Shown here: positions 7,144 through 16,270 of the stretch, piece by piece | Layout: every line of letters starts with the position of its first letter | How positions within the stretch are numbered: position 1 is the first letter of the stretch | Source: Prevotellaceae bacterium | GTDB lineage: Bacteria > Bacteroidota > Bacteroidia > Bacteroidales > Bacteroidaceae | Length of the DNA stretch: 61,307 nt | Direction: 5' to 3' | NCBI GenBank assembly: GCA_030531085.1 | Contig: JAUNOM010000011.1 | Coordinates: 1-61,307, forward strand | Translations under genes and position numbers: made by a program | The notes under the pieces: generated by a model | What the model saw: only the letters and a program-made list of their open reading frames with translations | Told to the model about the DNA's origin: nothing | Database searches by the model: none

Positions 7144-7992
7144 TTATAACTTGAACTTAGCTGTGAACGTGTCGCTTATCTCTGGCAATTGCGGCTCCTC
7201 ATCAAAAATGCCGAATACTGTACTGCCGCTGCCTGACATGGCCGCGTATATTGCGCCGTTGTCATAGAGCGTTTCCTTGACCTGCGAGAGTAAGGGCAGC
7301 TTTTGGAATATACTCTGCTCGAAATCATTGGTAAGTTCGTCCCTCCATGTGGGGACGGGCTGCATGATTATATCCTTGCAGCACTTTGACGGATTGCGCG
7401 GTGTGATGCCCGCGTATGCCTCCGCAGTGGACACCGCAACATTTGGCTTTACCAGAGCAATCCATTTGCCGTCCAGTATATGCCAAGGCTCATTAAAGGG
7501 CTGAAGAATATCACCTATACCCGTGGCATACACGGGTTGCGGATTATTCAATGAAGCCGTGGTGAAGAATGCGCAGTCCGCTCCAAGACACGCCGCATAC
7601 TCTTGCAGTTTCTTTGGAGACAGTCCAAGGGAAAACTGCTCATTCAGTATTCGTAACATGAAGGCGGCATCACTGGAACCACCTCCCATGCCTGCCTGTG
7701 ACGGGATGTCCTTGTGCAAATGCGCATACACTCGCGGCAAAGTGAAATCCTTAGCCAGAAGATCGTATGCCTTTACTACAAGATTCTTGCGTTCGTCACA
7801 CAACTCCTTAACTCCTGTAACCTTCAGACTACAGGAGACATTAAGAGGAAAGGCCTCTGACATGGTATGCACTTCAAGGGCATCCGTTATAGGGATGGGA
7901 TAAAATACTGTCTCTATGTTGTGATACCCGTCTTGTCTACGTTCTACAACGTTAAGGCCAAGGTTTATCTTGGCAAAAGGGAAAAGAAGCAT
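7144..7992 (-). CDS. ispE: 4-diphosphocytidyl-2-C-methyl-D-erythritol kinase
   Basis: 282 aa GHMP kinase. It phosphorylates CDP-methylerythritol in the MEP isoprenoid pathway. Diagnostic features are the N-terminal AKINLGLNV, the ATP-binding GHMP loop PSQAGMGGGSSDAAF (about residues 93-107) and the C-terminal MSGSGSTVFGIF. The gene lies between nadE (28-bp gap) and dnaB (11-bp gap) on the same strand and is probably cotranscribed with both. No other MEP-pathway genes are in the window. Confidence 0.96.
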   Translation of the reverse strand: MLLFPFAKINLGLNVVERRQDGYHNIETVFYPIPITDALEVHTMSEAFPLNVSCSLKVTGVKELCDERKNLVVKAYDLLAKDFTLPRVYAHLHKDIPSQAGMGGGSSDAAFMLRILNEQFSLGLSPKKLQEYAACLGADCAFFTTASLNNPQPVYATGIGDILQPFNEPWHILDGKWIALVKPNVAVSTAEAYAGITPRNPSKCCKDIIMQPVPTWRDELTNDFEQSIFQKLPLLSQVKETLYDNGAIYAAMSGSGSTVFGIFDEEPQLPEISDTFTAKFKL

Positions 7993-8020
7993 ATTCTTAT
8001 GCTGGTTTTAGTTATGTTTT

Positions 8021-9958
8021 CTATATTTCTTTCAGCCACAGCGCACTGCTGGCATCACTCGGCATACGCCAGTCACCGCGAGGAGACAGTGATACAGAGC
8101 CAACTTTAGGGCCGTCCGGCAGACATGAGCGCTTAAACTGCTGGGCAAAAAAGCGTTTAAGGAAGGTTTTGAGCCATTTGCGTATCGTATCCTCGTCAAA
8201 GGGGTGCTGGCTGGCCGGGCCGAAAGCATGACACGCCAGCATATATATCTTTGAGGGACGGAAACCGCAACGCAGCATATAGTACAGGAAGAAGTCGTGA
8301 AGGATATACGGCCCCACAAGGTCCTCTGTCTTCTGCGCTATATTGCCATCCTCATCGGCAGGGATGAGCTCTGGTGATATTGGGGTTGCAATAATGTCCA
8401 TAAGGGTGGCGCTTGAGTCCTTGTCGATGCAAGTCTCCGCCACATACTGCACCAGATATCGTATCAAAGTCTTAGGAATGGACACATTAACCCCGTACAT
8501 GGACATATGATCGCCGTTATATGTGGCCCATCCAAGGGCAAGCTCGGAAAGATCCCCCGTTCCTATAACCATTCCATTGTACTTATTGCTAAGGTCCATG
8601 AGTATCTGGGTTCGCTCACGTGCCTGACTGTTCTCGTATGTCACATCATGATTCTCGATATTATGCTCTATGTCCTCAAAATGCTGGATGCAGGCCTTGC
8701 TGATGGATATCTCCTTTACAGTAACACCAAGCGAGTGCATAAGGTTTACGGCATTTGTATACGTACGGTCTGTCGTGCCGAACCCTGGCATGGTAACGCC
8801 AATAATGCCCGTACGTGGATATTTAAGTTTGTCAAAAGTCTTTGCGCACACAAGGAGGGCGAGTGTAGAGTCAAGACCGCCGCTGACACCAATAACAACG
8901 GTGTTACAGTTAGTATGCACCAGACGCTTGGCAAGACCTGCCACCTGTATATTAAATATTTCCTCACACGATGTCCGCATATCGACCGCCTCGGGAATGA
9001 AAGGCGTAGGGTTCACATCACGGACCAACACAAAGTCATCAAGAGTAACCGAATGACAATCAATGAAACGTATCTCGTCATGCCTATAGCCCGTTCTCTG
9101 TGCATTTACAAATGTAGTATTATTACGGCGCTCTGCACGTAACTTCTCATAATCTATCTGAGTCACCACCATCTGCGGCTCAAACGAAAAACGCTCGCTC
9201 TGCGCAAGACACAGACCATTCTCATATATAAGCGCATTGCCGCCATAGACAACATCCTGACTGCTCTCGCCGAAACCACAGCCTGCATACACATAGCCGC
9301 TCATGGTGCGTGCACTCTGCTGAGAGAGCAGCTGCAGCAAATAGGCATGCTTGCCTATCAGTTCGTCTGAAGCTGACAGATTGAAGATGATATCAGCGCC
9401 CGCGAGGGTCAGCTTGGTTGATGGAGGCTCAGGAGCCCAGACATCCTCACACAGCTCTACTGCGAAGTTCGCGCCTGTATATGTATGGAAGATTGTGGGC
9501 TGAGATGAAACAAAGGTCTTGCTTCCTGCATAGATAATCTCTGTAGGATGCAGATCCTGTGCGGAAGCAAACCAGCGCTTCTCATAAAACTCGCCATAAT
9601 TGGGGAGGTATGTCTTAGGCACGATGGCAAGTATTTCTCCCTTCTGTATGACAATGGCGCAGTTAAGCAGAATGGTTCCAACCTGTACGGGAGCGCCTAT
9701 TATCGTTACTATATCCAACTGGCGCGTGAAGTCCAGAAGCATAAGCACAGACTGCTCCACCACATCAAGCAGCAACTGCTGACGGAAGAGGTCCTGGCAG
9801 GTATAACCTGTTACAGAAAGTTCGGGAAAGACCATCACTTCTACCCCCTGCCCCTCGGCACGCACTATCATCTGTTCTATCTGCTGTAGATTAAACTGGC
9901 AATCGCCAACCTTAACGCTTGGAATGGCAGAAGCAACTTTTATATATCCGTAATTCAT
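8021..9958 (-). CDS. nadE: Glutamine-dependent NAD(+) synthetase
   Basis: 645 aa, the long two-domain form. The N-terminal nitrilase-fold amidase (about residues 1-280) has ELSVTGY and the nucleophile-containing ELCEDVW. It supplies ammonia to the C-terminal ATP-dependent synthetase, which carries the P-loop-like VIGVSGGLDSTLALL (about residues 358-372) and the GTGDLSELALGW segment. It converts deamido-NAD to NAD. The length and presence of both active sites mean the cell can use glutamine as the nitrogen donor. It sits downstream of queA with a 27-bp gap. Confidence 0.97.
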   Translation of the reverse strand: MNYGYIKVASAIPSVKVGDCQFNLQQIEQMIVRAEGQGVEVMVFPELSVTGYTCQDLFRQQLLLDVVEQSVLMLLDFTRQLDIVTIIGAPVQVGTILLNCAIVIQKGEILAIVPKTYLPNYGEFYEKRWFASAQDLHPTEIIYAGSKTFVSSQPTIFHTYTGANFAVELCEDVWAPEPPSTKLTLAGADIIFNLSASDELIGKHAYLLQLLSQQSARTMSGYVYAGCGFGESSQDVVYGGNALIYENGLCLAQSERFSFEPQMVVTQIDYEKLRAERRNNTTFVNAQRTGYRHDEIRFIDCHSVTLDDFVLVRDVNPTPFIPEAVDMRTSCEEIFNIQVAGLAKRLVHTNCNTVVIGVSGGLDSTLALLVCAKTFDKLKYPRTGIIGVTMPGFGTTDRTYTNAVNLMHSLGVTVKEISISKACIQHFEDIEHNIENHDVTYENSQARERTQILMDLSNKYNGMVIGTGDLSELALGWATYNGDHMSMYGVNVSIPKTLIRYLVQYVAETCIDKDSSATLMDIIATPISPELIPADEDGNIAQKTEDLVGPYILHDFFLYYMLRCGFRPSKIYMLACHAFGPASQHPFDEDTIRKWLKTFLKRFFAQQFKRSCLPDGPKVGSVSLSPRGDWRMPSDASSALWLKEI

Positions 9959-9985
9959 AGTCTTGAAAATTTTTATGGAATTTAT

Positions 9986-11239
9986 TTAGGAGTTAGGTAT
10001 TAGCAGTGAGGAGTCACCGTAACTCAAGAATCTAAAGTCGTGAGATAAGGCATAGTCATACACCTTGTGCCAGTCATTGCCAATGAATGCGCTGACCAGC
10101 AGTAAAAGTGTGGACTGCGGCTGATGGAAATTGGTTATCAGCATCTCAACTATATGATACTTGTACCCGGGAGCTATTATTATCTTTGTTACAGAATGCA
10201 GTGTTTGCAGACCATTACGGTCAAGCCAGTCGAGGATACACTTCAGCGCCTGCACTGCTGGTATGTCACATGGAGTATCATACGGCTCCCATTGTTCCAC
10301 GCCAAGCTGCTGTTCTGTAAGCATGGGATTACGGTAAAGACGGCAGCCAATATAATATAGACTCTCCAGAGTGCGCACACTTGTTGTCCCAACGGCAACG
10401 GCTTTTCCTCCATGAGCTATGATGCGTTCTATTGTATGACGTTTTACAGCTATATATTCCTGATGCATTTCGTGACCCTCTATACGTTCAGCCTTAACAG
10501 GCTTGAATGTTCCGGCACCTACATGAAGTGTTACTTCCTCACGTTCTATTCCATGCGCATCCAAGTCCTGCAATACAGCGTTAGTGAAATGCAAGCCTGC
10601 CGTAGGAGCGGCGACAGAACCTTTAATCTTTGAATAGACTGTCTGATATGTAACTTTATCACTTTCCTCTGTCTTGCGGTTAAGATATGGCGGTATGGGC
10701 AGTTCGCCTACAGCCTCAAGGATATCAGCGAATGAAACATCATTCATATCCCATTCAAAATTAACGATATGTCCAGTATGCTCCTCCGCTCCAAGAGTTA
10801 CAGACAATGTTACCTCACGCTCTCCTACTGTAATCTTGCGGCTAAGGGTCTCACGTCCTGTTTGGATATTATCAGATGTCACCGTACGCCATTTCTTCAG
10901 ATTTCCTATCATGCACACCCATGCACAATGATCATGTGCATGAAACACTTGCTCATAATCGCGCGGAGAGTATGGTTCAAGAAGGAATACCTCTATAAGC
11001 GCTCCCGTCTTCTTACGGAAATGCAAACGAGCCTGTATCACCCGGGTATTGTTATATATCAGCAATGCACCTTGCTGCAAATGATTTGTGATATTCTTGA
11101 AAACATCATGACTCACATCACCTTTATTATATATAAGGAGTTTACTCTCGTCACGCTTTTCCATTGGGAACTTGGCTATCCGTTCCTCTGGTAATGAATA
11201 ATTATATTCTTGAATTTGAATATCCTTTGGAGACAACAT
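9986..11239 (-). CDS. queA: tRNA S-adenosylmethionine ribosyltransferase-isomerase
   Basis: 417 aa. QueA transfers the ribosyl moiety of SAM to preQ1 in tRNA during queuosine synthesis. Recognisable segments are the N-terminal YSLPEERIAKFPMEKRDESKLL, IYNNTRVIQARL, VAAPTAGLHF, EEVTLHVGAGTFKPV, VGTTSVRTLES and the C-terminal LITNFHQPQSTLLLLVSAF. It is longer than the E. coli enzyme (about 356 aa), as usual for Bacteroidetes versions. It lies between the PAP2 gene (17-bp gap) and nadE (27-bp gap) in the same orientation. Confidence 0.96.
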   Translation of the reverse strand: MLSPKDIQIQEYNYSLPEERIAKFPMEKRDESKLLIYNKGDVSHDVFKNITNHLQQGALLIYNNTRVIQARLHFRKKTGALIEVFLLEPYSPRDYEQVFHAHDHCAWVCMIGNLKKWRTVTSDNIQTGRETLSRKITVGEREVTLSVTLGAEEHTGHIVNFEWDMNDVSFADILEAVGELPIPPYLNRKTEESDKVTYQTVYSKIKGSVAAPTAGLHFTNAVLQDLDAHGIEREEVTLHVGAGTFKPVKAERIEGHEMHQEYIAVKRHTIERIIAHGGKAVAVGTTSVRTLESLYYIGCRLYRNPMLTEQQLGVEQWEPYDTPCDIPAVQALKCILDWLDRNGLQTLHSVTKIIIAPGYKYHIVEMLITNFHQPQSTLLLLVSAFIGNDWHKVYDYALSHDFRFLSYGDSSLLIPNS

Positions 11240-11256
11240 ATATCTTTATTGGAATT

Positions 11257-11925
11257 TTAATAAACAAATGCCACCATTATCGTGATTACAAACACGGAGA
11301 CCACCACATCAACGTCCAACTGTGAGTATCCACTCTTGGTATATTGAGAGGACACATATTTATATGAACGTGAAATGTGATGAAATACTTTTCTGAAAAT
11401 AAAATATGATAACGCTCCTGCTATTAGTCCCCATGCTATGCCTACCATTATATCGGTAAGATAATGCTGCCCGAGATACAGACGTGTCCAACAATTAGTT
11501 AAAGACCAAACAAAAAGAGTCACGGTAAGCAGACGGCTTTTGACAAGAAGTGCAAAGAAGAGCGCAAGGGACATTGTATTTGCCGCGTGCGAGGAGAAGA
11601 AACTGTAATCTTTACTGTGCATATCGCCAGCTATCTGCGCTAAATATTTTACCTCAAGTGTGTTACAGGGCCTCGGGCGCTCCACTATGGGTTTCACTAC
11701 AACATTTGCCATAATTGACGCTATTGCAACGCAGAGCAGCGCAAAGCCAAAGCACATACAGATCTGCTGCATATTATCATTATTCTTGATAATAAGAAAC
11801 AGCAGGGCTATATATAGAGGAGCCCATGTCCATGCATCCGTTAACATCAGTGCCACATTATCGAGTATAGCACTGTTGCTACCGAAACAGTACTGTAAGC
11901 CCCAAATGTCAATACTATTCAACAT
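11257..11925 (-). CDS. PAP2-superfamily membrane phosphatase
   Basis: 222 aa integral membrane protein with the three-part PAP2 signature: KPIVERPRP (KX6RP, about residues 77-85), a second motif reading FSSHAAN (the usual PSGH is shifted to SSHA), and TRLYLGQHYLTD (SRX5HX3D with Thr for Ser). Hydrophobic segments before and between the motifs place the active site at the periplasmic face. Such enzymes dephosphorylate undecaprenyl pyrophosphate, phosphatidate or lipid A, and the sequence does not separate these. It follows BatE after 9 bp and probably belongs to the same transcript. Confidence 0.88.
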   Translation of the reverse strand: MLNSIDIWGLQYCFGSNSAILDNVALMLTDAWTWAPLYIALLFLIIKNNDNMQQICMCFGFALLCVAIASIMANVVVKPIVERPRPCNTLEVKYLAQIAGDMHSKDYSFFSSHAANTMSLALFFALLVKSRLLTVTLFVWSLTNCWTRLYLGQHYLTDIMVGIAWGLIAGALSYFIFRKVFHHISRSYKYVSSQYTKSGYSQLDVDVVVSVFVITIMVAFVY

Positions 11926-11934
11926 ATATCTACG

Positions 11935-12696
11935 TTATATTTCTTTTACGTTCCGTTTGTATATCCAGCCTTCCCTGCCATCAGAAAGACGTATGCCAAG
12001 CCAACCTTCCATATCTGTATCTGTTATATGTACCTTACTTCCCTCATGAAGAAGAAAAGCCTCGGCCGCCTTTGCGGTTGGAGACACTTTCACAGATGCA
12101 GTCTCACTTATTACAATAGCGGCGTCATGTGAACTAAGAACACTCTTACGCTGCCATGCACATATATTGGCAAAAATGAAAACAAACAGTGAAAGCAAGG
12201 AGAAATAGAAAGAACAGCGCCTCACAAACATATTATCCATGAATAAATATGCAAGGAACAGCAAAAGTGATATAACCAATGCGCATAAAGCCGTATTAGC
12301 CCACGCGTCTATAGGCAGAACACTTTGCATATATTTATACCACTGCACAATAAAAAACTCTGATTCAGGAGGTAACTTATCTATTGTCTTGCTACGGGCA
12401 ATATCTATATTATGCACAATATCCGCATTGAGAGGAGACAGGCGTGCAGCTTTTTCATAATAAAGAATAGCCATAGGTATATTCTCTATGCGATAATAGG
12501 AATTACCGAGATTATAATACACCTCCACTGATGGGGCTGTCTTTAATATTCGCTCATATAACTGTACCGCCTTTTGATAATCTGCAGCACGATACGCCGC
12601 ATTAGCTTTTGCCATATCATTCTCCAATGGCGACGCTTTCACAACAAACGCCATGACAAGAAATATAGCTATGGATAAATATCGTAATGGTCTCAT
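11935..12696 (-). CDS. batE: BatE: TPR and SH3-like domain protein
   Basis: 253 aa. Signal peptide, then TPR-like helices (about residues 25-110, with NLGNSYYRIENIPMAILYYEKA), one or two membrane segments (about 125-175) and a C-terminal bacterial SH3-like domain ending GWLGIRLSDGREGWIYKRNVKEI. This is the architecture of the last Bat gene of Bacteroides, a cluster linked to aerotolerance and envelope stress. Its start overlaps the BatD stop by 4 bp (ATGA), so the two are translationally coupled. Confidence 0.88.
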   Translation of the reverse strand: MRPLRYLSIAIFLVMAFVVKASPLENDMAKANAAYRAADYQKAVQLYERILKTAPSVEVYYNLGNSYYRIENIPMAILYYEKAARLSPLNADIVHNIDIARSKTIDKLPPESEFFIVQWYKYMQSVLPIDAWANTALCALVISLLLFLAYLFMDNMFVRRCSFYFSLLSLFVFIFANICAWQRKSVLSSHDAAIVISETASVKVSPTAKAAEAFLLHEGSKVHITDTDMEGWLGIRLSDGREGWIYKRNVKEI

Positions 12697-14513
12697 TTTA
12701 TGTTCTTCTCTATAGTTGTTATTGCAAGTGTCGCCTTGTCGTATGTCTTGTACATATTACCAGAAGCGTCTCCCGGTGCATAACGGGCGTATTCACATTC
12801 GTCTATTGCCTCAATGAAACTTCTGATGATATTCTCCTGTACTCCACACTTGGTAAGTTTCTCCGAGATATTGTCACGCAGCAACTGCTCCACGGGCATT
12901 GCGAATTTATCACCAACATATCCCCACAATGCCCTAAGCACTTCATCATAATATTCAGAATCCTTGCCTTGTGCCATAAGCTGTGCCGCTTTCTTTAATC
13001 TTTTAACTGCAACTTTGTTAGCCTTACGCTCACGCATTGTCGTTATGTCAGCTAACGCAAGTGCACGTTTCCTGAATATAGCTACAAGGGTGATAAATAC
13101 TACAAGTATAACAGCATTTAACACAATGTATAATGTGGATGCAAAGAATGTTCTGTCTGGAGTCTCCACGTGCGGCCCATTATTCATGATATCATGAATG
13201 TCATTATCTGCACGCTGTGAATAATCCATCATTCCACCACCCTTGCCGTCACCTTTCTCTACAGTCAAATCTATAGGCTTGGTGGTCTGTGTCCGGTACG
13301 TCTTAGTGTTTGTATCAAAATACACGAACTCCATAGCAGGTATTTGATATCGTCCCATATTCCGTGGCACGATAAGCATATCATACACCATACTTCCCGT
13401 AACACCAGCAGATGTCAGTTTTGTTTTATCTGTGACCTTTGCGTCATACTTGTCAAAGTCTTTTGGCAGTTGAGGTTCCGGTTGTTTTATCAACTTCATA
13501 TTACCGGTTCCATTTATAATGAAACGCAAATTCACAGGGTCACCCGCCTTTACTACATTCTTGTCAAGTGTTGCAGACACTGTGAATTGTCCAACACCAC
13601 CAGAGAAGTTTGCGGGTTTTACTGGTAACGGGTCCACTTGTATTTCTACAGAAGGAGCCTTAATCTCCTTTTTCACTTCTATATATCCAGAACCACCATT
13701 AAAGAATGCCTCGAATGGATCTATCGCAGGGTTCTGCTGTACAACAATGCCTTTAAAGGTTATGGACGGTATTTCTAATTTTCCAGACACTTGCGGAAAC
13801 ATTACATACTGGCACCATGTCACGCACTTATATGCCCTTCCGTTAACTGTCTCTATATGGAATGTCTTTTGCTGTGGTAATGGTATTTCCTGGGTGTGAA
13901 AACCATTGAGGTCAGGCATTTTTCCTTCAAGCTGTGTCAGTTCTAACTGTGTATACACCTTATACGTCAACAATACCGGTTCCTGTTCATACACACGCTT
14001 TTTATTGGCTGTCACTTTTATAAACAAATCCTTACCTTGGATTTTTGTTCCTGCTCTATCAACACGGTTAACACTTCGTTGCTGCTGTGTGCCACCTTGC
14101 TGTTGATTGGATTGCGCTTTTCCTGAAACCTTTATTCTAAATGCTTGAGAAACGGTAGCTTTACCGTCTACTGTTGCACGTGCTGATGGAATAACAAACG
14201 TTCCATTCTTGGTAGCCATCAACACGTATGTATAAGTGACGGATGACGTATGCGTAGTCTTACCATTAACCATGGAAAAACTTTGTTGGGTGCTGGTACT
14301 CGGGCCCATAAGAACCTCCAAAGCATCAGGTATATTCCCAAGACGGAAGCCACTTACATCTGTTGTACCTACAACATATCGCAGATAAAACTGCTCACCG
14401 GCGGCTACCTGTGACGGTCCCTGTACCGTAATCTGTGCCGCCGTTACCTTTCCACCACAAATTAGTGTTATAAATAACACGGCTAAGATAGATATGATAT
14501 ATTGTTTCTTCAT
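12693..14513 (-). CDS. batD: BatD: oxygen-tolerance (BatD) family membrane protein
   Basis: 606 aa from the ATG at 14513. The frame extends 19 codons further upstream, but only this start gives a clean signal peptide (MKKQYIISILAVLFITL). A large extracytoplasmic beta-rich BatD domain follows, then one transmembrane helix (about residues 455-480, TLYIVLNAVILVVFITLVAIF) and a cytoplasmic helical tail. It is thought to scaffold the VWA proteins BatA and BatB. It overlaps batE by 4 bp and follows the batB-batC fusion by 50 bp. Confidence 0.9.
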   Translation of the reverse strand: MKKQYIISILAVLFITLICGGKVTAAQITVQGPSQVAAGEQFYLRYVVGTTDVSGFRLGNIPDALEVLMGPSTSTQQSFSMVNGKTTHTSSVTYTYVLMATKNGTFVIPSARATVDGKATVSQAFRIKVSGKAQSNQQQGGTQQQRSVNRVDRAGTKIQGKDLFIKVTANKKRVYEQEPVLLTYKVYTQLELTQLEGKMPDLNGFHTQEIPLPQQKTFHIETVNGRAYKCVTWCQYVMFPQVSGKLEIPSITFKGIVVQQNPAIDPFEAFFNGGSGYIEVKKEIKAPSVEIQVDPLPVKPANFSGGVGQFTVSATLDKNVVKAGDPVNLRFIINGTGNMKLIKQPEPQLPKDFDKYDAKVTDKTKLTSAGVTGSMVYDMLIVPRNMGRYQIPAMEFVYFDTNTKTYRTQTTKPIDLTVEKGDGKGGGMMDYSQRADNDIHDIMNNGPHVETPDRTFFASTLYIVLNAVILVVFITLVAIFRKRALALADITTMRERKANKVAVKRLKKAAQLMAQGKDSEYYDEVLRALWGYVGDKFAMPVEQLLRDNISEKLTKCGVQENIIRSFIEAIDECEYARYAPGDASGNMYKTYDKATLAITTIEKNIK

Positions 14514-14563
14514 TGTAAAGATATAAATATAATTCATGTCAAATTGTCTTCTCCAAAAGTACT

Positions 14564-16267
14564 TTACCAATTCTTCTGGAGATTCCGTTTCTGGGATCTG
14601 CCGGCAGCTTTCTTCATGCGCTGCTGTGTAGCCTTTTCATTTTGCATTGCAGCTTCAAGCAGACGTTCTGCGTTCTCTTTACTCATCTGCCCTTCCTGTT
14701 GCTGCGGCTGCTTTTCTTGATTATTTTTATTATTCTTGTCGTTTTGATTATTCTTTGAGTTCTTATTGTTCTTATTATTGTTGGAGTTATTATTAGAATT
14801 ATTCTTGTTATTGTCTGGACTATTCTTTTGCTGTCTCTGACACAATACCAGATTGTATCTGGTTTCATTATCATGAGGTTTCAATCTTAAAGCCTTCTTG
14901 TATTGCTCTATGGCAGCTCCATACTGTCGTTGTCCCTGTAATATCACTCCTGCATTATGATAGCACATTGCACGCCGTTCTTTACTTGTCTCTATGTTCG
15001 CCGCTTTGCCAAACATATCTATGGCTGCAGAATCTTTCTTCTGTGCCATAAGGGCACATCCAAGATTATACAAAGCCTGTGGATTGGCAGAATTTGCAGA
15101 CAAGGCCTTACGGTATTTTATCTCAGCCTTCGTTGGCGCGTCTTCTGCTCCACCACACATATCTCTATTTCCTGAACGTATAAAACGCCTGTCACTCTGC
15201 GCACTTGCCGATATAGCTCCTACACCTAACATTAAAGCTATTACCGCAATATGTCTGCGAAATATGCGGATTCTCTTGAAGAAGGGATTTACAGCCTCGC
15301 TGATACACACCTCTATGATAATAAGTATCAAGGCAATGATTCCAAATACCTGGAATTGTTCGTTATACTCGGAATATACAACTGACTCCATTTCTCCCTT
15401 CTGCATCTTGGATATCTCATTATTCAACATTTCTTGAGCAGCAGACGTATTGTCAACATGAATATATGTACCGCTGCCTGCTGCCGCTATATCACGACAC
15501 ATCTGCTCATTTAATGCAGTCATAACAGTATTTCCAGTATTGTCCTGCATATATCCTCCACCTACTACAGGTATAGGTGCACCTGTGGTGTTACCTATAC
15601 CAAGTATGAAGACTTTAAAGCCTTTCTCTTTAGCAGCTTTGGCTGCTTCCATCGCTCCTCCCTCATGGTCTTCACCATCGGTAATAACAATGATGGCTTT
15701 GCCTATATTCTTTTGTTTTGTGAAACTGTTAGCTGCAAGGTTTATGGCTTGTGCAATATCAGTACCTTGAGTAGGTATTAGTGAAGGGTCTATATTCTGA
15801 AGAAACATCTTGGCGGAAACATAATCGCTGGTTATAGGCAATTGAACAAATGCATCTCCTGCAAATACAATCATGCCAACTTTATCTTTTGTAAAATTAT
15901 CCACCAAATTCTCTATCAGCATCTTACTCTTCTGAAGTCTACTTGGCGTGACATCCTCTGCCAACATAGAATTTGAGATATCAAGAGCTATTATAGCCTC
16001 TATGCCATTACGTTTCTCATGCGATACCTTGGTTCCCATCTGCGGTCTGGCAATCATTAACACAAGAACAGCGACTACAGCCTGTGTAATTGCGAACTTT
16101 ATCCACCTGCGCTGTGCAGAGGCATCCGGAATCAAATGCCTCACCAGATGTGCATCACCTAATTTACGTAACAATTTACGACGATGCAGTTCCGCCCATA
16201 CCATCAATAAGGTAAATATGGGTATTATGCTAAGCATCCATAAATATATACTATTCTCAAATCTCAT
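14564..16267 (-). CDS. BatB-BatC fusion: VWA domain membrane protein with C-terminal TPR domain
   Basis: 567 aa. Residues 1-335 are BatB: two N-terminal membrane helices (about 8-25 and 56-73), a VWA domain with MIDAS DISNS (D96, S98, S100) and a third helix (307-324). A basic turn KRIRIFRR and a fourth helix (339-357) ending ASAQ follow; this looks like the retained signal peptide of a once-separate BatC. TPR repeats (about 380-475) and an Asn/Lys-rich linker (about 481-525) complete it. In Bacteroides BatB and BatC are normally separate genes. The positive-inside pattern puts both VWA and TPR domains on the periplasmic side, so the fusion would keep both parts where they normally act. Confidence 0.88.
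   Translation of the reverse strand: MRFENSIYLWMLSIIPIFTLLMVWAELHRRKLLRKLGDAHLVRHLIPDASAQRRWIKFAITQAVVAVLVLMIARPQMGTKVSHEKRNGIEAIIALDISNSMLAEDVTPSRLQKSKMLIENLVDNFTKDKVGMIVFAGDAFVQLPITSDYVSAKMFLQNIDPSLIPTQGTDIAQAINLAANSFTKQKNIGKAIIVITDGEDHEGGAMEAAKAAKEKGFKVFILGIGNTTGAPIPVVGGGYMQDNTGNTVMTALNEQMCRDIAAAGSGTYIHVDNTSAAQEMLNNEISKMQKGEMESVVYSEYNEQFQVFGIIALILIIIEVCISEAVNPFFKRIRIFRRHIAVIALMLGVGAISASAQSDRRFIRSGNRDMCGGAEDAPTKAEIKYRKALSANSANPQALYNLGCALMAQKKDSAAIDMFGKAANIETSKERRAMCYHNAGVILQGQRQYGAAIEQYKKALRLKPHDNETRYNLVLCQRQQKNSPDNNKNNSNNNSNNNKNNKNSKNNQNDKNNKNNQEKQPQQQEGQMSKENAERLLEAAMQNEKATQQRMKKAAGRSQKRNLQKNW
14690..14830 (-). repeat. Asn/Lys-coding trinucleotide-rich tract
   Basis: Within the BatB-BatC fusion, a run of AAT/AAC/AAA codons (minus strand) encodes an Asn-Lys-Ser-Gln low-complexity linker of about 45 residues between the TPR domain and the C-terminal tail. 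Such tracts are prone to in-frame slippage and length polymorphism. Confidence 0.8.
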
Positions 16268-16270
16268 ATT

